From: Paenibacillus sp. W2I17
GTDB lineage: Bacteria > Bacillota > Bacilli > Paenibacillales > Paenibacillaceae
Length of the DNA stretch: 64,000 nt
NCBI RefSeq assembly: GCF_030815985.1
Contig: NZ_JAUSXM010000001.1
Coordinates: 1,178,001 to 1,242,000 of the forward strand
Direction of reading: 5' to 3'
Within the stretch, counting starts at the first letter, position 1. Each line of letters opens with the position of its first letter. Below are positions 25,520 through 34,625 of the stretch, piece by piece. The translations under genes were made by a program, and so were the position numbers. The notes beneath the pieces are model-generated. The model had not been told where the DNA came from and ran no database searches. It worked only from the letters and a program-made list of their open reading frames with translations.

Positions 25520-26386
25520 TCAATGAGAGCGAATAAATAACTTCATCAAATTGATATAAAACGGGTTGACCATGTAGCCATTCGGCCTTACGGAATATCT
25601 CTTACCCGTGTCCAACCGTCGTATTTGTTCCATTTCCTTCTCATTCAACTCAAAGTCGAATATTCTATTGTTCTCTTTTATCCTTTGAGGATTCGATGAT
25701 TTGGGGATGACAATAATTCCGCGTTGCAGATGCCACCGCAAAATGACTTGCGCAACCGACTTCTGATGGCAAAGGGCAATTGCCGCCAGCTCCGGATGCT
25801 CCAGCAGCGCTTTGCTTCCCTGCCCCAACGGTCCCCAAGCCTCATGCAGAATCCGATGCCGAACCATATAATCATGCAATTCGTGTTGCGGAAATTCCGG
25901 ATGGGTCTCGATCTGATTTACCATCGGCGAGATCCGGGAATGTTTCTTCAGATGCTCCAGATGCCGGATCTCGAAATTGGCTACACCTATAACTTTGATT
26001 TTACCTGCGTCGTATAACTCTTCCATCGCCTTCCAGGCATTCACGTATTGAGGACCGGCAAAATGAATCAAATACATATCGAGATATGTTACGTTCAGCT
26101 TCTGGCAAGTCTGCTCAAACGCCTTTTTTGTCGCACGGTACCCCAAGTCTGTCGTCCATACCTTGGAGGTAATGAAGAACTCCTCCCTGGGAATGCCGCT
26201 GTTTTGGATGACCCGACCTAGCGCCGCTTCATTACCATAAATTTTGGCCGTATCGAAATGGCGATAACCCATTCGAATAGCCTCCTCGACTGTCCTCTCG
26301 AAGGTCCCCCCGTCTTTGATCTTATATAGGCCGAACCCGAGTTGAGGAATGCCCACTCCGTTTGCCGCTGCGACTGTCTGATTCAT
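25520..26386 (-). CDS. Aldo/keto reductase
   Basis: The 288-residue protein is a TIM-barrel NADPH-dependent aldo/keto reductase. The catalytic tetrad is complete: Asp45 and Tyr50 in FDTAKIYGNE, Lys75 in TSKVW and His108 in LIHFAGP. VIPKSSNPQRIKEN is the cofactor-phosphate site. ATG at 26386 follows GGGGGAG. It overlaps the end of the ArsR gene (ATGA), so the two are translationally coupled. It probably reduces an aldehyde or ketone whose presence the ArsR protein senses. Confidence 0.95.
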   Translation of the reverse strand: MNQTVAAANGVGIPQLGFGLYKIKDGGTFERTVEEAIRMGYRHFDTAKIYGNEAALGRVIQNSGIPREEFFITSKVWTTDLGYRATKKAFEQTCQKLNVTYLDMYLIHFAGPQYVNAWKAMEELYDAGKIKVIGVANFEIRHLEHLKKHSRISPMVNQIETHPEFPQHELHDYMVRHRILHEAWGPLGQGSKALLEHPELAAIALCHQKSVAQVILRWHLQRGIIVIPKSSNPQRIKENNRIFDFELNEKEMEQIRRLDTGKRYSVRPNGYMVNPFYINLMKLFIRSH

Positions 26387-26766
26387 TCGCAACTCCCCCT
26401 CCCCGTGTTTCCTAATTCTTGTTCCGATGCTTGTTCTTCACATTGCGTTAGCAACTTTTCTATCTCGTTCACCAGGTTTTTCAACAATTTCAACTTGCTA
26501 CCGGAGTCAAGGCTGTAATAGTTGAGAGTTCCTTCTTTACGAACGCTTATTATCTGTGATTCTTTCAATATTTTCAGATGATGTGATACGGTCGGTCGGG
26601 AAAGGTGAGTCTTCATCCTGATCTCTCCTACGCGCATGCCGGGTTTTTGCGGCCCTTGAATCAAGGCTATGAGGATGGCTTGCCGGGTCTCGTCTCCGAT
26701 CGCATTCAACACCTTCTGATTGTTCTTAAATTCGATAGCAATCGTGGTCGCAAGTTCCTGATCCAA
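26383..26766 (-). CDS. ArsR-family winged-helix regulator
   Basis: The protein is about 127 residues if it starts at TTG 26766, which has GGAAGGGG nine bases upstream; an upstream extension to 26823 has no such site. The winged helix covers about 20-95 (VLNAIGDETRQAILIALIQ; LSRPTVSHHLKILKESQII), with a beta-wing NYYSLDSGS. The usual ArsR metal-site cysteines (CVC in the recognition helix) are absent, so a non-metal ligand is likely. The last codons overlap the aldo/keto reductase start by ATGA, arguing that the regulator controls its own operon. Confidence 0.88.
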   Translation of the reverse strand: MDQELATTIAIEFKNNQKVLNAIGDETRQAILIALIQGPQKPGMRVGEIRMKTHLSRPTVSHHLKILKESQIISVRKEGTLNYYSLDSGSKLKLLKNLVNEIEKLLTQCEEQASEQELGNTGRGSCE

Positions 26767-26978
26767 GTAAATTATCCCCTTCCATTTAAAACGTGTAATA
26801 CTTTTGTAGATACAGCCTATCACAATCTCGGATTCGGCTGTACATCGGGAAAGAAATTCAAGAACCTATTTTTCCCATGTCTTAAGAATACATTAGCAAA
26901 AGAAGAAGCCACCCCTGACGAATGGAGTCGCTTCTATAAATGGTTTGTTATTTTTTTTAAAGGGCGTAAAAATTCCAA

Positions 26979-27812
26979 TCAGTTGTTGAAGTAATGAGAC
27001 TGTTTAAGGTCGGGAATCAGTGCAGGTTGCACTGGCCGCCATCCCATAAGTTCCTGAGTTGCAACGCTTGATCTCGGGATATCGAGCGCTGCGAGTGTGC
27101 TGAGAAAGCCAAAATGGGCATCTGCCTCTTCGCGTGAAATGCTGACTACAGGTACGTTCAGCTGCTCACCAATAGCACTCGCGATGTCGCAAAATGGCAC
27201 TCCTTCATCTGCCACCCCATCTAGTCGTGAACCAGCAGGTGCCTTTTCTAACGCCAGGCAATATAGATGCGCGGCGTCAAGGCGATGTACAGCCGGCCAA
27301 CGGTTGTTCCCCTCTTCCACATAGGCCGAGAAGCCCTTAGTCTTGGCAATATTAATCAAGCTCGGCACAAATCCTGTGTCACCCTCACCGTGTACCGATG
27401 GACAAAGCTCTACAATCGATGTACGCACTCCACGCTCTGCCAGCGCTAACACCATGTTCTCCGTTGCCACTCCATTCACATGCGTGGTGATTACGAACGG
27501 CTTACCAGATCCTTCAAGTGCCGCCCCTATCGCTTCTACGGCATGCAGATCTGTTGTGAGTGCTCCAGCGAAGTTCGAGAAATCGTGATGGAATGCCAGA
27601 TGAATGACGCCATCCGCAGCAGCTGCACCACTACGGAGGCTGTCAAGATCGTTGATGTCACCGCGGTGTACTTCGGCCCCGGACTCTTCTAGTTTCGCAG
27701 CACTACTGTCTGAACGCACGAGACCGATGACCTGATGCCCCCTTTGAATAAGTTCGCGGGTGACAGCGGAACCGATGTAGCCTGTTGCTCCTGTTACGAA
27801 AACGCGCATCAT
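26979..27812 (-). CDS. NAD(P)-dependent epimerase/dehydratase-like SDR
   Basis: The 277-residue protein begins with a Rossmann motif VTGATGYIGSAV, as in extended/atypical short-chain dehydrogenases. GDINDLDSL and VIHLAFHHDF follow as the usual second and fourth strands. The typical YxxxK catalytic pair is not obvious, which is common in atypical members (NmrA-like or nucleoside-diphosphate-sugar epimerase-like). AAGGAGG precedes the start. The gene lies 42 bp behind the next SDR gene and is probably co-transcribed with it under the MarR regulator. Confidence 0.85.
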   Translation of the reverse strand: MMRVFVTGATGYIGSAVTRELIQRGHQVIGLVRSDSSAAKLEESGAEVHRGDINDLDSLRSGAAAADGVIHLAFHHDFSNFAGALTTDLHAVEAIGAALEGSGKPFVITTHVNGVATENMVLALAERGVRTSIVELCPSVHGEGDTGFVPSLINIAKTKGFSAYVEEGNNRWPAVHRLDAAHLYCLALEKAPAGSRLDGVADEGVPFCDIASAIGEQLNVPVVSISREEADAHFGFLSTLAALDIPRSSVATQELMGWRPVQPALIPDLKQSHYFNN

Positions 27813-27854
27813 GAAATCCTCCTTAAGTTGCTCACCCTCATTGTATAACTATGA

Positions 27855-28607
27855 TCACCAAGCAATGGGTCCATCCTCATCTGAGAATGTTCCTGTTGGA
27901 CCATCCGCTCCAATCATCGCCAGCCGGACCGCTTCACGAGCCCCTTGTTCAACACTACGAGTACCAGCAAAATTATTAAGCGCAGTTGATGTGAAGCCTG
28001 GACATGCCGCATTGACCTTGATGTTTGTTGATTCAAGCGCAAATGCAAAGGCAAGTGTCACCGCATGAACAGCCGATTTTGATGCCGAATAGGCACCAAA
28101 CATAGCACGATGCGAGTTTTCCGGAATAGAGTTCCAGCTAAGGGAGCCACCGGTACTGCCTATGTTGACGATACGTGCTGCCGGGGCCTCCTGCAAAAGT
28201 GGCAACATCGCCTGCGTGACAGCAATAACACCAAAAACATTAGTCTCATAAACTGTACGAATATCTTCAAGCGAAGCAACGGTCAAAAGACCACTCGCTG
28301 CGCCACCGTTCGGAAATGGTTCACCTGATCTGCCTGCGTGCGAGATCCCCGCATTGTTCACGAGTACATCGAGACGACCAAATTCGTTCCGAATACGTTC
28401 TGCAGCAGCAGCGATGGAGTTTTCATCTGTAACGTCGAGCTGGAGAGCGTGTGAATTCAAACCGATGCTTTTTGAGGCAGTTTCTCCATTCTCAAGGCTG
28501 CGAGATCCAACGAGCACGGTGAAGCCGTGTTCCGTGAGATCCTTCGCAATTTGAAAGCCGATACCTTTATTAGCCCCAGTGACCAGAGCAACGGGTTTAT
28601 CTTGCAT
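27855..28607 (-). CDS. Short-chain dehydrogenase/reductase
   Basis: The 250-residue protein is a classical SDR: TGANKGIGFQIA is the cofactor-binding motif, VNNAGIS the structural NNAG motif, and YSASKSAV the catalytic Tyr-Lys pair with a preceding serine region (NIGSTGG). ATG at 28607 follows AAGGAGATTATAACT; the long open frame upstream to 28829 crosses the promoter and operators and is not coding. It is divergent from the MarR gene, whose twin palindromic sites overlap this gene's promoter region. Confidence 0.93.
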   Translation of the reverse strand: MQDKPVALVTGANKGIGFQIAKDLTEHGFTVLVGSRSLENGETASKSIGLNSHALQLDVTDENSIAAAAERIRNEFGRLDVLVNNAGISHAGRSGEPFPNGGAASGLLTVASLEDIRTVYETNVFGVIAVTQAMLPLLQEAPAARIVNIGSTGGSLSWNSIPENSHRAMFGAYSASKSAVHAVTLAFAFALESTNIKVNAACPGFTSTALNNFAGTRSVEQGAREAVRLAMIGADGPTGTFSDEDGPIAW

Positions 28608-28654
28608 AGTTATAATCTCCTTTTTTTTGTGATTGGTGGGTCCATATGAACTAA

Positions 28655-28668
28655 GTTGACGTGTCAAC
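28655..28668. promoter_or_regulatory. MarR-type operator 1, perfect palindrome
   Basis: GTTGACGTGTCAAC is a perfect 14-bp inverted repeat except at the central two bases. It contains a TTGAC-type -35 element readable on either strand. Confidence 0.8.
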
Positions 28669-28693
28669 CTTGGATCAAATTTAGCACATTGAA

Positions 28694-28707
28694 GTTGACG
28701 CGTCAAC
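28694..28707. promoter_or_regulatory. MarR-type operator 2, perfect palindrome
   Basis: GTTGACGCGTCAAC lies 39 bp centre-to-centre from operator 1. Its minus-strand reading gives TTGACG, 17 bp, TAAATT, a plausible promoter for the SDR gene; on the plus strand it lies 17 bp before the MarR start codon. Repressor binding would therefore block both genes. Confidence 0.8.
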
Positions 28708-28724
28708 CATGTTATTATGCTCCT

Positions 28725-29168
28725 ATGGATAAAAATGAACTTAACGAAGAAGAAATGCGAATATGGCATATGTGGAAAGGTTCCTTTCAGACCATCTTCG
28801 GTCGCATCGTCAAAGATATGGCCGATCACTCAGGATTGTCAGAGGGTGATTTTGGAGTATTGGACCGATTAGTCCTTTTTGGGGACGGTAGCCTTCGCCA
28901 ACAGGAATTAGCCGACTCTATGGACTGGGATAAAAGTCGGTTATCTCATCATCTGAAGCGTATGGAAAAACGTGGACTCGTGATGAAGAAACCATTAGAC
29001 AACGATCGTGGAGTTCAAGTAAGTATCACTTCTTCTGGAAAATCAATGTTAGATGATGCCCGTCCCTTCCTCTCTAAGGCAATACGCAAACATTTTTTTG
29101 AACAATTAACCGAACAAGATATCGAGTTGATTACTAAACTGGCGGAAAGGACAAACTCAAGCTCTTAG
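28725..29168 (+). CDS. MarR-family regulator
   Basis: The 147-residue protein has the MarR winged helix (about 45-110; LRQQELADSMDWDKSRLSHH and LVMKKPLDNDRGVQVSIT wing). It is divergent from the two SDR genes and very likely represses them through the two identical palindromes in between. ATG at 28725 is the best start by family length, but no Shine-Dalgarno sequence precedes it; a possible -10 (TATGCT, 28716-28721) would put the transcript start almost on the ATG, so it may be translated as a nearly leaderless message. A strong terminator follows. Confidence 0.9.
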   Translation: MDKNELNEEEMRIWHMWKGSFQTIFGRIVKDMADHSGLSEGDFGVLDRLVLFGDGSLRQQELADSMDWDKSRLSHHLKRMEKRGLVMKKPLDNDRGVQVSITSSGKSMLDDARPFLSKAIRKHFFEQLTEQDIELITKLAERTNSSS

Positions 29169-29191
29169 CGTCTTATCTAGCCGCCATCTCG

Positions 29192-29229
29192 ACCACGTTT
29201 GTTAAAGGCGAGCTTCTAACAAACGTGGT
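29192..29229 (+). terminator. Terminator of the MarR gene
   Basis: ACCACGTTTGTTA and its perfect complement form a thirteen-pair stem with a twelve-base loop, followed by TTTTCGGTTT. Confidence 0.85.
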
Positions 29230-29295
29230 TTTCGGTTTACCGAAATGAAAGGTAACTTGCGGACAGTACGCGCTCTCCCCCACTCAAAACAAAAA

Positions 29296-29316
29296 AAGCC
29301 GCTACTTTAGCGACTT
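29296..29316 (-). terminator. Terminator of the AGCCGCTA/TAGCGACT type
   Basis: Read on the minus strand, AAGTCGCTA and TAGCGGCTT form a short stem followed by TTTTTGTTTTG. It lies about 150 bp beyond the small membrane protein gene. Nearly the same hairpin recurs at 31369 and 42255. Confidence 0.65.
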
Positions 29317-29465
29317 TGAATGATGCTTTATCAACATCAAGAATTGTACGTTGTAATGGGTCAGAAAATCTTCCCCCACTTGAATACTCTTACCCACATT
29401 GCAATTGAACGGGGTCTCCTCTTAGTCTGCACGAAATTTTACTCCAATTCGTAACTACTGTCCTA

Positions 29466-29684
29466 TTACTGTCCTTTTCCTTTTCGTTTGAAAAACATCT
29501 TGCCAACCATAAGCCCCATAGCCGATGAACAGATCAGATATCCAAAGAACAAGAATAGTAAATAAACACCATGAAGATCTGCGGGAATCTGTTTTAAACC
29601 TTCAAACCATGCAAAACGAAAAGGATAAAAGATGACTACCCAAATGATCAGCAAGAAAAGAAGAAAATTAATTATTTTTAGCAC
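29466..29684 (-). CDS. Small membrane protein, unknown function
   Basis: The 72-residue protein has two hydrophobic segments (about 4-26 and 40-62) separated by WFEGLKQIPADLHG, and a basic tail KRKGKGQ, so both ends are probably cytoplasmic. I do not recognise a family. It starts with GTG, preceded by AAAGGATC. The reading frame is isolated, with no gene for 280 bp on either side. Confidence 0.6.
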   Translation of the reverse strand: MLKIINFLLFLLIIWVVIFYPFRFAWFEGLKQIPADLHGVYLLFLFFGYLICSSAMGLMVGKMFFKRKGKGQ

Positions 29685-29935
29685 AATAATGATCCTTTCA
29701 AGCTTGAGTGGAAACAGTTAAATGTATATGCTTCATCTTTCATTTCGCATTACCTTACCACTGCACGCACTATATTAGTTAGCTTATGTATTAGGGTTGA
29801 TATGTTGAATCTATAAATAATTACTAATTATAACAGGAAACATTAGGGAGATATCTTATTCTTCAGTCCAACGTTAACGTTAAGTGTATAATTTGTGTCT
29901 TGCTTTAAGTTTAGGTAGATGATCGTTACGGCATA

Positions 29936-29971
29936 AAGAAGCCCTTTCTTTTGGTAGAACGAGCTTCTTTT
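29936..29971. terminator. Hairpin downstream of the DUF418 gene
   Basis: AAAGAAGC pairs with GCTTCTTT. The T-run is on the plus-strand side, whereas the nearest gene ending here (DUF418) is on the minus strand, so its role is unclear. The rest of 29685-29935 is AT-rich and holds a perfect palindrome AACGTTAACGTT at 29871-29882, possibly an operator; I see no gene. Confidence 0.4.
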
Positions 29972-29996
29972 TGCGTTTCACGATAACACTTTATGC

Positions 29997-31235
29997 TTAC
30001 TGGACACCAGGCGCGTTTTCATGCGTAGTTAAGTTCGATCTTTTCTTCTTTCTTGGCTGCCCTTTCCAGGACAGATATGTCCAAATCCGTAGCAGGTACT
30101 CGACAGGCCCATTGCTAAATTTCTTAAGATATAGCGGACTGAGCCACAATTGAATGCCGTAGACTGCAAGTGCAATAATCGCTCCGATAAACACGCCAGC
30201 ACTTCCAAACAGTCCCAGGCCATATCCATAGAAAATTGTCGTACAGATTACGCTCTGCATCAGGTAATTCGTCAACGAGAGACGGCCAACCGCCTCGAAC
30301 TTGCCCATCAGGCTGGAACGGCGGCTTCCCGCATATAACAGTGCAAATGCATATATGTATCCCAGTGCAAGCAACGATCCTCCAAGCGTCCCCCCGATAC
30401 CGATACCGAGCCAACCTTCCGCACCCAATTGTGGCGCCAATACACCGTATGCTTTGAGTATCAAACCAACTGGAATCAAAAACGAGGCACGGCGAAGATA
30501 AATACGCCTCATCGCTTGCGGATCGCTAAACGTGCCGATTCTGGCAGCGCGCATGCCGAGCAGGAACATCGGCACCGTCATGAGTGGTGCTAACAGCAGG
30601 ATCAATAGGGCGAATGACAGCTCCAAATCTCCGCCGAACGGATCGCCGTTATTACTGAAATCCCTGATTTCCGCGTATGTGCCGTTGCCGTATACATCCT
30701 GACTTTGAATGATATAGTTCTCCATATGAATGGACTCAATCGCCAGCGGGTTCATCGGATTAGATGCCGGGAGACCAAGTATGCCCGCTCCCATGAGTAG
30801 CAGTACCGCCCATATGAGCAGCGTTTTGGGCTTCCGATTAAGGAACATGAGCAGGAAGAAACCGAGTACGCCATAAAATGCCAGGATATCCCCTTCCCAC
30901 AGATAGATGATGTGCAGTAATCCAATTCCAAACAGTAGTAGAAAACGGCGTGCCAGATGACACTTTGGTCGTAAATCTCGTGATTTTAGGCTTTCCGAGA
31001 GTTTAACCATTCCGAAGCCAAACATAAATGCAAAAATCGGCATAAAACTGCCCACCACAGTGATCAGCAGGAACGAGAGAAAAGCCTGATCTGCTCCGCC
31101 AATCCCGAACAGTTGGGGTTTACTCTGGCCATACATTCCATATTGAAAAGCCAGCATATTCGCCAGCACAATGCCGGCCAGACTGAATCCGCGCAGTCCA
31201 TCAATGACTTGAACGCGCTTTTTTGATGTGCTCAA
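29997..31235 (-). CDS. DUF418/YeiB-family membrane protein
   Basis: The 412-residue protein has about ten membrane helices and starts VQVIDGLRGFSLAGIVLANM, the signature of the YeiB/DUF418 family. The C-terminal half carries the DUF418 block (GRLSLTNYLMQSVICTTIFYGYG). The fold is related to acyltransferase-3 membrane proteins, but no reaction is known. The start is TTG at 31235 with AGAGGTGA upstream. It stands alone on this strand. Confidence 0.9.
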   Translation of the reverse strand: MSTSKKRVQVIDGLRGFSLAGIVLANMLAFQYGMYGQSKPQLFGIGGADQAFLSFLLITVVGSFMPIFAFMFGFGMVKLSESLKSRDLRPKCHLARRFLLLFGIGLLHIIYLWEGDILAFYGVLGFFLLMFLNRKPKTLLIWAVLLLMGAGILGLPASNPMNPLAIESIHMENYIIQSQDVYGNGTYAEIRDFSNNGDPFGGDLELSFALLILLLAPLMTVPMFLLGMRAARIGTFSDPQAMRRIYLRRASFLIPVGLILKAYGVLAPQLGAEGWLGIGIGGTLGGSLLALGYIYAFALLYAGSRRSSLMGKFEAVGRLSLTNYLMQSVICTTIFYGYGLGLFGSAGVFIGAIIALAVYGIQLWLSPLYLKKFSNGPVEYLLRIWTYLSWKGQPRKKKRSNLTTHENAPGVQ

Positions 31236-31368
31236 TCAATCACCTCTGTCTATAACATAAAGATCAGATCTAAATATACGTTAAATCCTTCCATAATTTC
31301 AACATAAATTAATAAGTGAACGTTTATATTTTGATTTGCTTTGACGAATCAATAAAACAAAAATAAAA

Positions 31369-31392
31369 AAAGTCGCTAAATTTAGCGACTTT
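31369..31392. terminator. Bidirectional palindromic terminator after methionine aminopeptidase
   Basis: AAAGTCGCTAAATTTAGCGACTTT is a perfect palindrome flanked by an A-run on the left, giving a T-run on the minus strand. It lies 14 bp after the aminopeptidase stop. Confidence 0.7.
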
Positions 31393-31405
31393 CAGTTTGA
31401 ACACC

Positions 31406-32215
<810 letters not shown>

Positions 32216-32302
32216 TCATATCCAAAGCAGCAAAGCTTCGCAACTTTTTTATCAAGTTCCCCAATCAAAATCCGATGAGTTCAAATACTGTCAGTGAAGC
32301 TG

Positions 32303-33265
32303 TTAAAGTTGATAGTATTCCATTAACTCGGATACAACAGCAACAAGTCTGTCCTTCACACGCTGTGGTTCGATGACTTGAATGGATTTCCCATAGGAGA
32401 GGAGAAAATAGGGGACGTATGTATCAATTGATTTTTCATCAAATAAAAATATGGCTTGATTAGAAGTCCGCTCTTTCAGATAATGTCCCATAAACCAATG
32501 CAGCCCCAAGTCATCCAATGCCTCTGATCGGCCTTTGATAACCAAGGAAATTACCCCATCTTTCTCCCCTACATCAGGTAACAAATTTTGCATAAATAAT
32601 TCACGGGCTGAAAAAGCTTCCGAACGCTTAAAGCGGAGCGGAGTAAGCTTGATTCGAAGAATACGATCTGCCCGAAAGCTGCGGAATTCATTCCTCAAGT
32701 GGCAAAACGCAATGGTATACCACTTATTATTCCAGTAAACCATTCCATACGGGTCTATTACTCTATTCTTGGGTTGTTCATCACGGCTTCTGCGATAATC
32801 AATTTCGACAGAGCAATCATTAGCCACGGCTTGCTCCAATTCCGCCAAGATCGGCTGAACGGATGAGTCTCCCATGCGATTGATAACATTAAACCCGGCT
32901 AAATGACGACGAAGTGTGTTTTCCTGATCCTGATTTGTATACATTTTCAATTTGGATGTTGCATTGTCCAATGCCTCACTCAAAGGGTACCCAGCTTCTT
33001 TTGCAAACACAGCAGCTTGGAGAAGTGCCTTTTTTTCATCAATATCAAATAACAGAGGTGCTTTGATATGCTGATTCAGCAAGCTATACCCGCCGTTGTG
33101 ACCTGTATCGGAAATGATCGGTACTCCACTGGCACATAATGCATCAATATATCGATATACGGTTCTTATATTGATTTCTAACTTTTCGGACATCTGTTTT
33201 GCAGTTACTTTGGTGCCTGAATTCAGCATCCATAGAATGGCTAACATATTATCGTTCTTTGGCAT
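32303..33265 (-). CDS. YafY-type HTH regulator with WYL domain
   Basis: The 320-residue protein has an N-terminal HTH_11 domain (about 1-60; KVTAKQMSEKLEINIRTVYRY) and a WYL domain (about 130-205; RVIDPYGMVYWNNKWYTIAFC and FRADRILRI), followed by the WCX-like C-terminal region. Such regulators bind nucleic acid or nucleotide ligands and often respond to DNA damage or stress. The chosen ATG at 33265 has GATGAGG upstream. The longer GTG start at 33307 sits inside the predicted promoter. The neighbouring genes give no clear target. Confidence 0.9.
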   Translation of the reverse strand: MPKNDNMLAILWMLNSGTKVTAKQMSEKLEINIRTVYRYIDALCASGVPIISDTGHNGGYSLLNQHIKAPLLFDIDEKKALLQAAVFAKEAGYPLSEALDNATSKLKMYTNQDQENTLRRHLAGFNVINRMGDSSVQPILAELEQAVANDCSVEIDYRRSRDEQPKNRVIDPYGMVYWNNKWYTIAFCHLRNEFRSFRADRILRIKLTPLRFKRSEAFSARELFMQNLLPDVGEKDGVISLVIKGRSEALDDLGLHWFMGHYLKERTSNQAIFLFDEKSIDTYVPYFLLSYGKSIQVIEPQRVKDRLVAVVSELMEYYQL

Positions 33266-33307
33266 AACCTGCATCCTCATCTTCAATTCTTTATTGGATA
33301 TCTCCAC

Positions 33308-33337
33308 ATTATATCAGTACGCATATTTTACATAAAA
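33308..33337 (-). promoter_or_regulatory. Predicted promoter of the WYL regulator gene
   Basis: A perfect TATAAT (minus strand, 33308-33313) is preceded at about 18 bp by TTTTAT, a poor -35. The position excludes the GTG at 33307 as translation start. Confidence 0.45.
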
Positions 33338-33395
33338 CAACTTCGTTGGGCGATACTACCTAGAAATATACTCTCCGGTTTGGAGCGAAGGCCAA

Positions 33396-34520
33396 ATGAA
33401 GCAATCCACATCTAATATTAATACCTCCGAGGTAATTATTGTAGTTATCAATTCAATACTCGGAGCTGGAATTCTAACACTCCCTCGCACAATTAGTAAA
33501 GCAGTAGGGACACCAGATGTATGGATTTCTGTCATTTTATCAGGATTAATTGTAACCACAATCAGCATTCTTCTTGTAACCTTGTGTCGTAGGTTCCCCG
33601 GTAAAACGGTATTCGAATTTATACCCGAAATCACAGGTCAGTGGATTGCTTATCTATTGGGGCTTTTAATTATCGTGTATTTTGTTGTTCTTTGTTCATT
33701 CGAAGTTAGGGTCATGGCCGAGATTACAAGTATGTACATCCTTGAGCGCACGCCTACTTGGGTCACCATTATGGTCAGTCTGTGGATTGGTATTTATATG
33801 TTAACGGGTGGTCTTAAGGTCATCATCCGGGTCTTTTCAATCGTGTTGCCCGTTACGCTTGTGTTGCTAGCGCTGGTTTTCCTTTTAAGCAGCAAGATGT
33901 TTGAACTTAATAACCTCAGACCACTCCTGGGCGATGGATTCATGCCTGTGTTGAAGGGTCTTAAACCTTCGTGTCTCTCCTATTCTGGATATGAAGTTTT
34001 ACTCATCATCACAGCTTACATGGTGGACGTGAAAGCGAGCAATAAAGCTGCTATATACAGCATACTTATTTGCACAATTATCTATTTGGTCACGATTGTC
34101 ACCGTTGTAGGAAATTTATCTTTGCCAGGAATTCAAACACGAATGTGGCCAACGTTCGACATGGTTCGAAGTTTTGAAATTGAGGGATTTCTTTTTGAAC
34201 GTTATGAATCACTGTTTATTGTGTTTTGGCTGATGCAGATCTTTGCTACCTATGCTTTTAAACACTATTTTGCGGCAATCGGGATCCGAGATTTGTTTCG
34301 TCTCAAAAATATTACGAGCATACAATTCGCGATGTTGCCAGTCTTGTATGTAATTGCTTACTTGCCTAAAAACCTGGAGGAAACGTTAGCTTTGGGTGAT
34401 TTTCTTGGCAATATGTCCATTTTTTTATTTGGCTTGTTACCACTGCTACTGCTGATCATTAGTTTTGTTCGTAAAAAAGGCGGGAAGCAGGCTTCTAGTG
34501 AAGCCATAAAGGTAGGCTAA
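33396..34520 (+). CDS. Spore germination permease, GerAB family
   Basis: The 374-residue protein has ten hydrophobic segments and belongs to the GerAB/amino-acid-permease family: NSILGAGILTLPRTIS at the N-terminus is the nutrient-binding helix signature. GerAB subunits bind germinants in the spore inner membrane together with GerAA and GerAC. Neither partner gene is beside it: a WYL regulator is upstream and a SorC regulator convergent downstream. It may be an orphan B subunit or act with subunits encoded elsewhere. Upstream GAAGG is a modest ribosome site. Its presence supports a spore former. Confidence 0.9.
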   Translation: MKQSTSNINTSEVIIVVINSILGAGILTLPRTISKAVGTPDVWISVILSGLIVTTISILLVTLCRRFPGKTVFEFIPEITGQWIAYLLGLLIIVYFVVLCSFEVRVMAEITSMYILERTPTWVTIMVSLWIGIYMLTGGLKVIIRVFSIVLPVTLVLLALVFLLSSKMFELNNLRPLLGDGFMPVLKGLKPSCLSYSGYEVLLIITAYMVDVKASNKAAIYSILICTIIYLVTIVTVVGNLSLPGIQTRMWPTFDMVRSFEIEGFLFERYESLFIVFWLMQIFATYAFKHYFAAIGIRDLFRLKNITSIQFAMLPVLYVIAYLPKNLEETLALGDFLGNMSIFLFGLLPLLLLIISFVRKKGGKQASSEAIKVG

Positions 34521-34545
34521 ATAGTGAGTTCTTCTTATAGTTGCT

Positions 34546-34569
34546 CAGGAGAACCTTTTCGTTCTCCTG
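34546..34569. terminator. Hairpin between gerAB-like and SorC-type genes
   Basis: CAGGAGAAC pairs perfectly with GTTCTCCTG over a six-base loop. No T-run is present on either side, so termination strength is doubtful. Confidence 0.45.
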
Positions 34570-34625
34570 GCTCCACGAGCATAAAATGAGTTTCATTAGC
34601 CAAACGAAAGGATGTTTCTCGAACA

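Noticed and set aside
27855..28829. Longer SDR protein starting at 28829
   Set aside because: The extra 74 codons cover the MarR operators and promoter; AAGGAG before ATG 28607 marks the real start.
20719..29168. Prophage or genomic island covering 20.7-29.2 kb
   Set aside because: The second clamp, RHH gene and IS hint at mobile DNA, but no integrase, attachment site, capsid, portal or replication genes are present.
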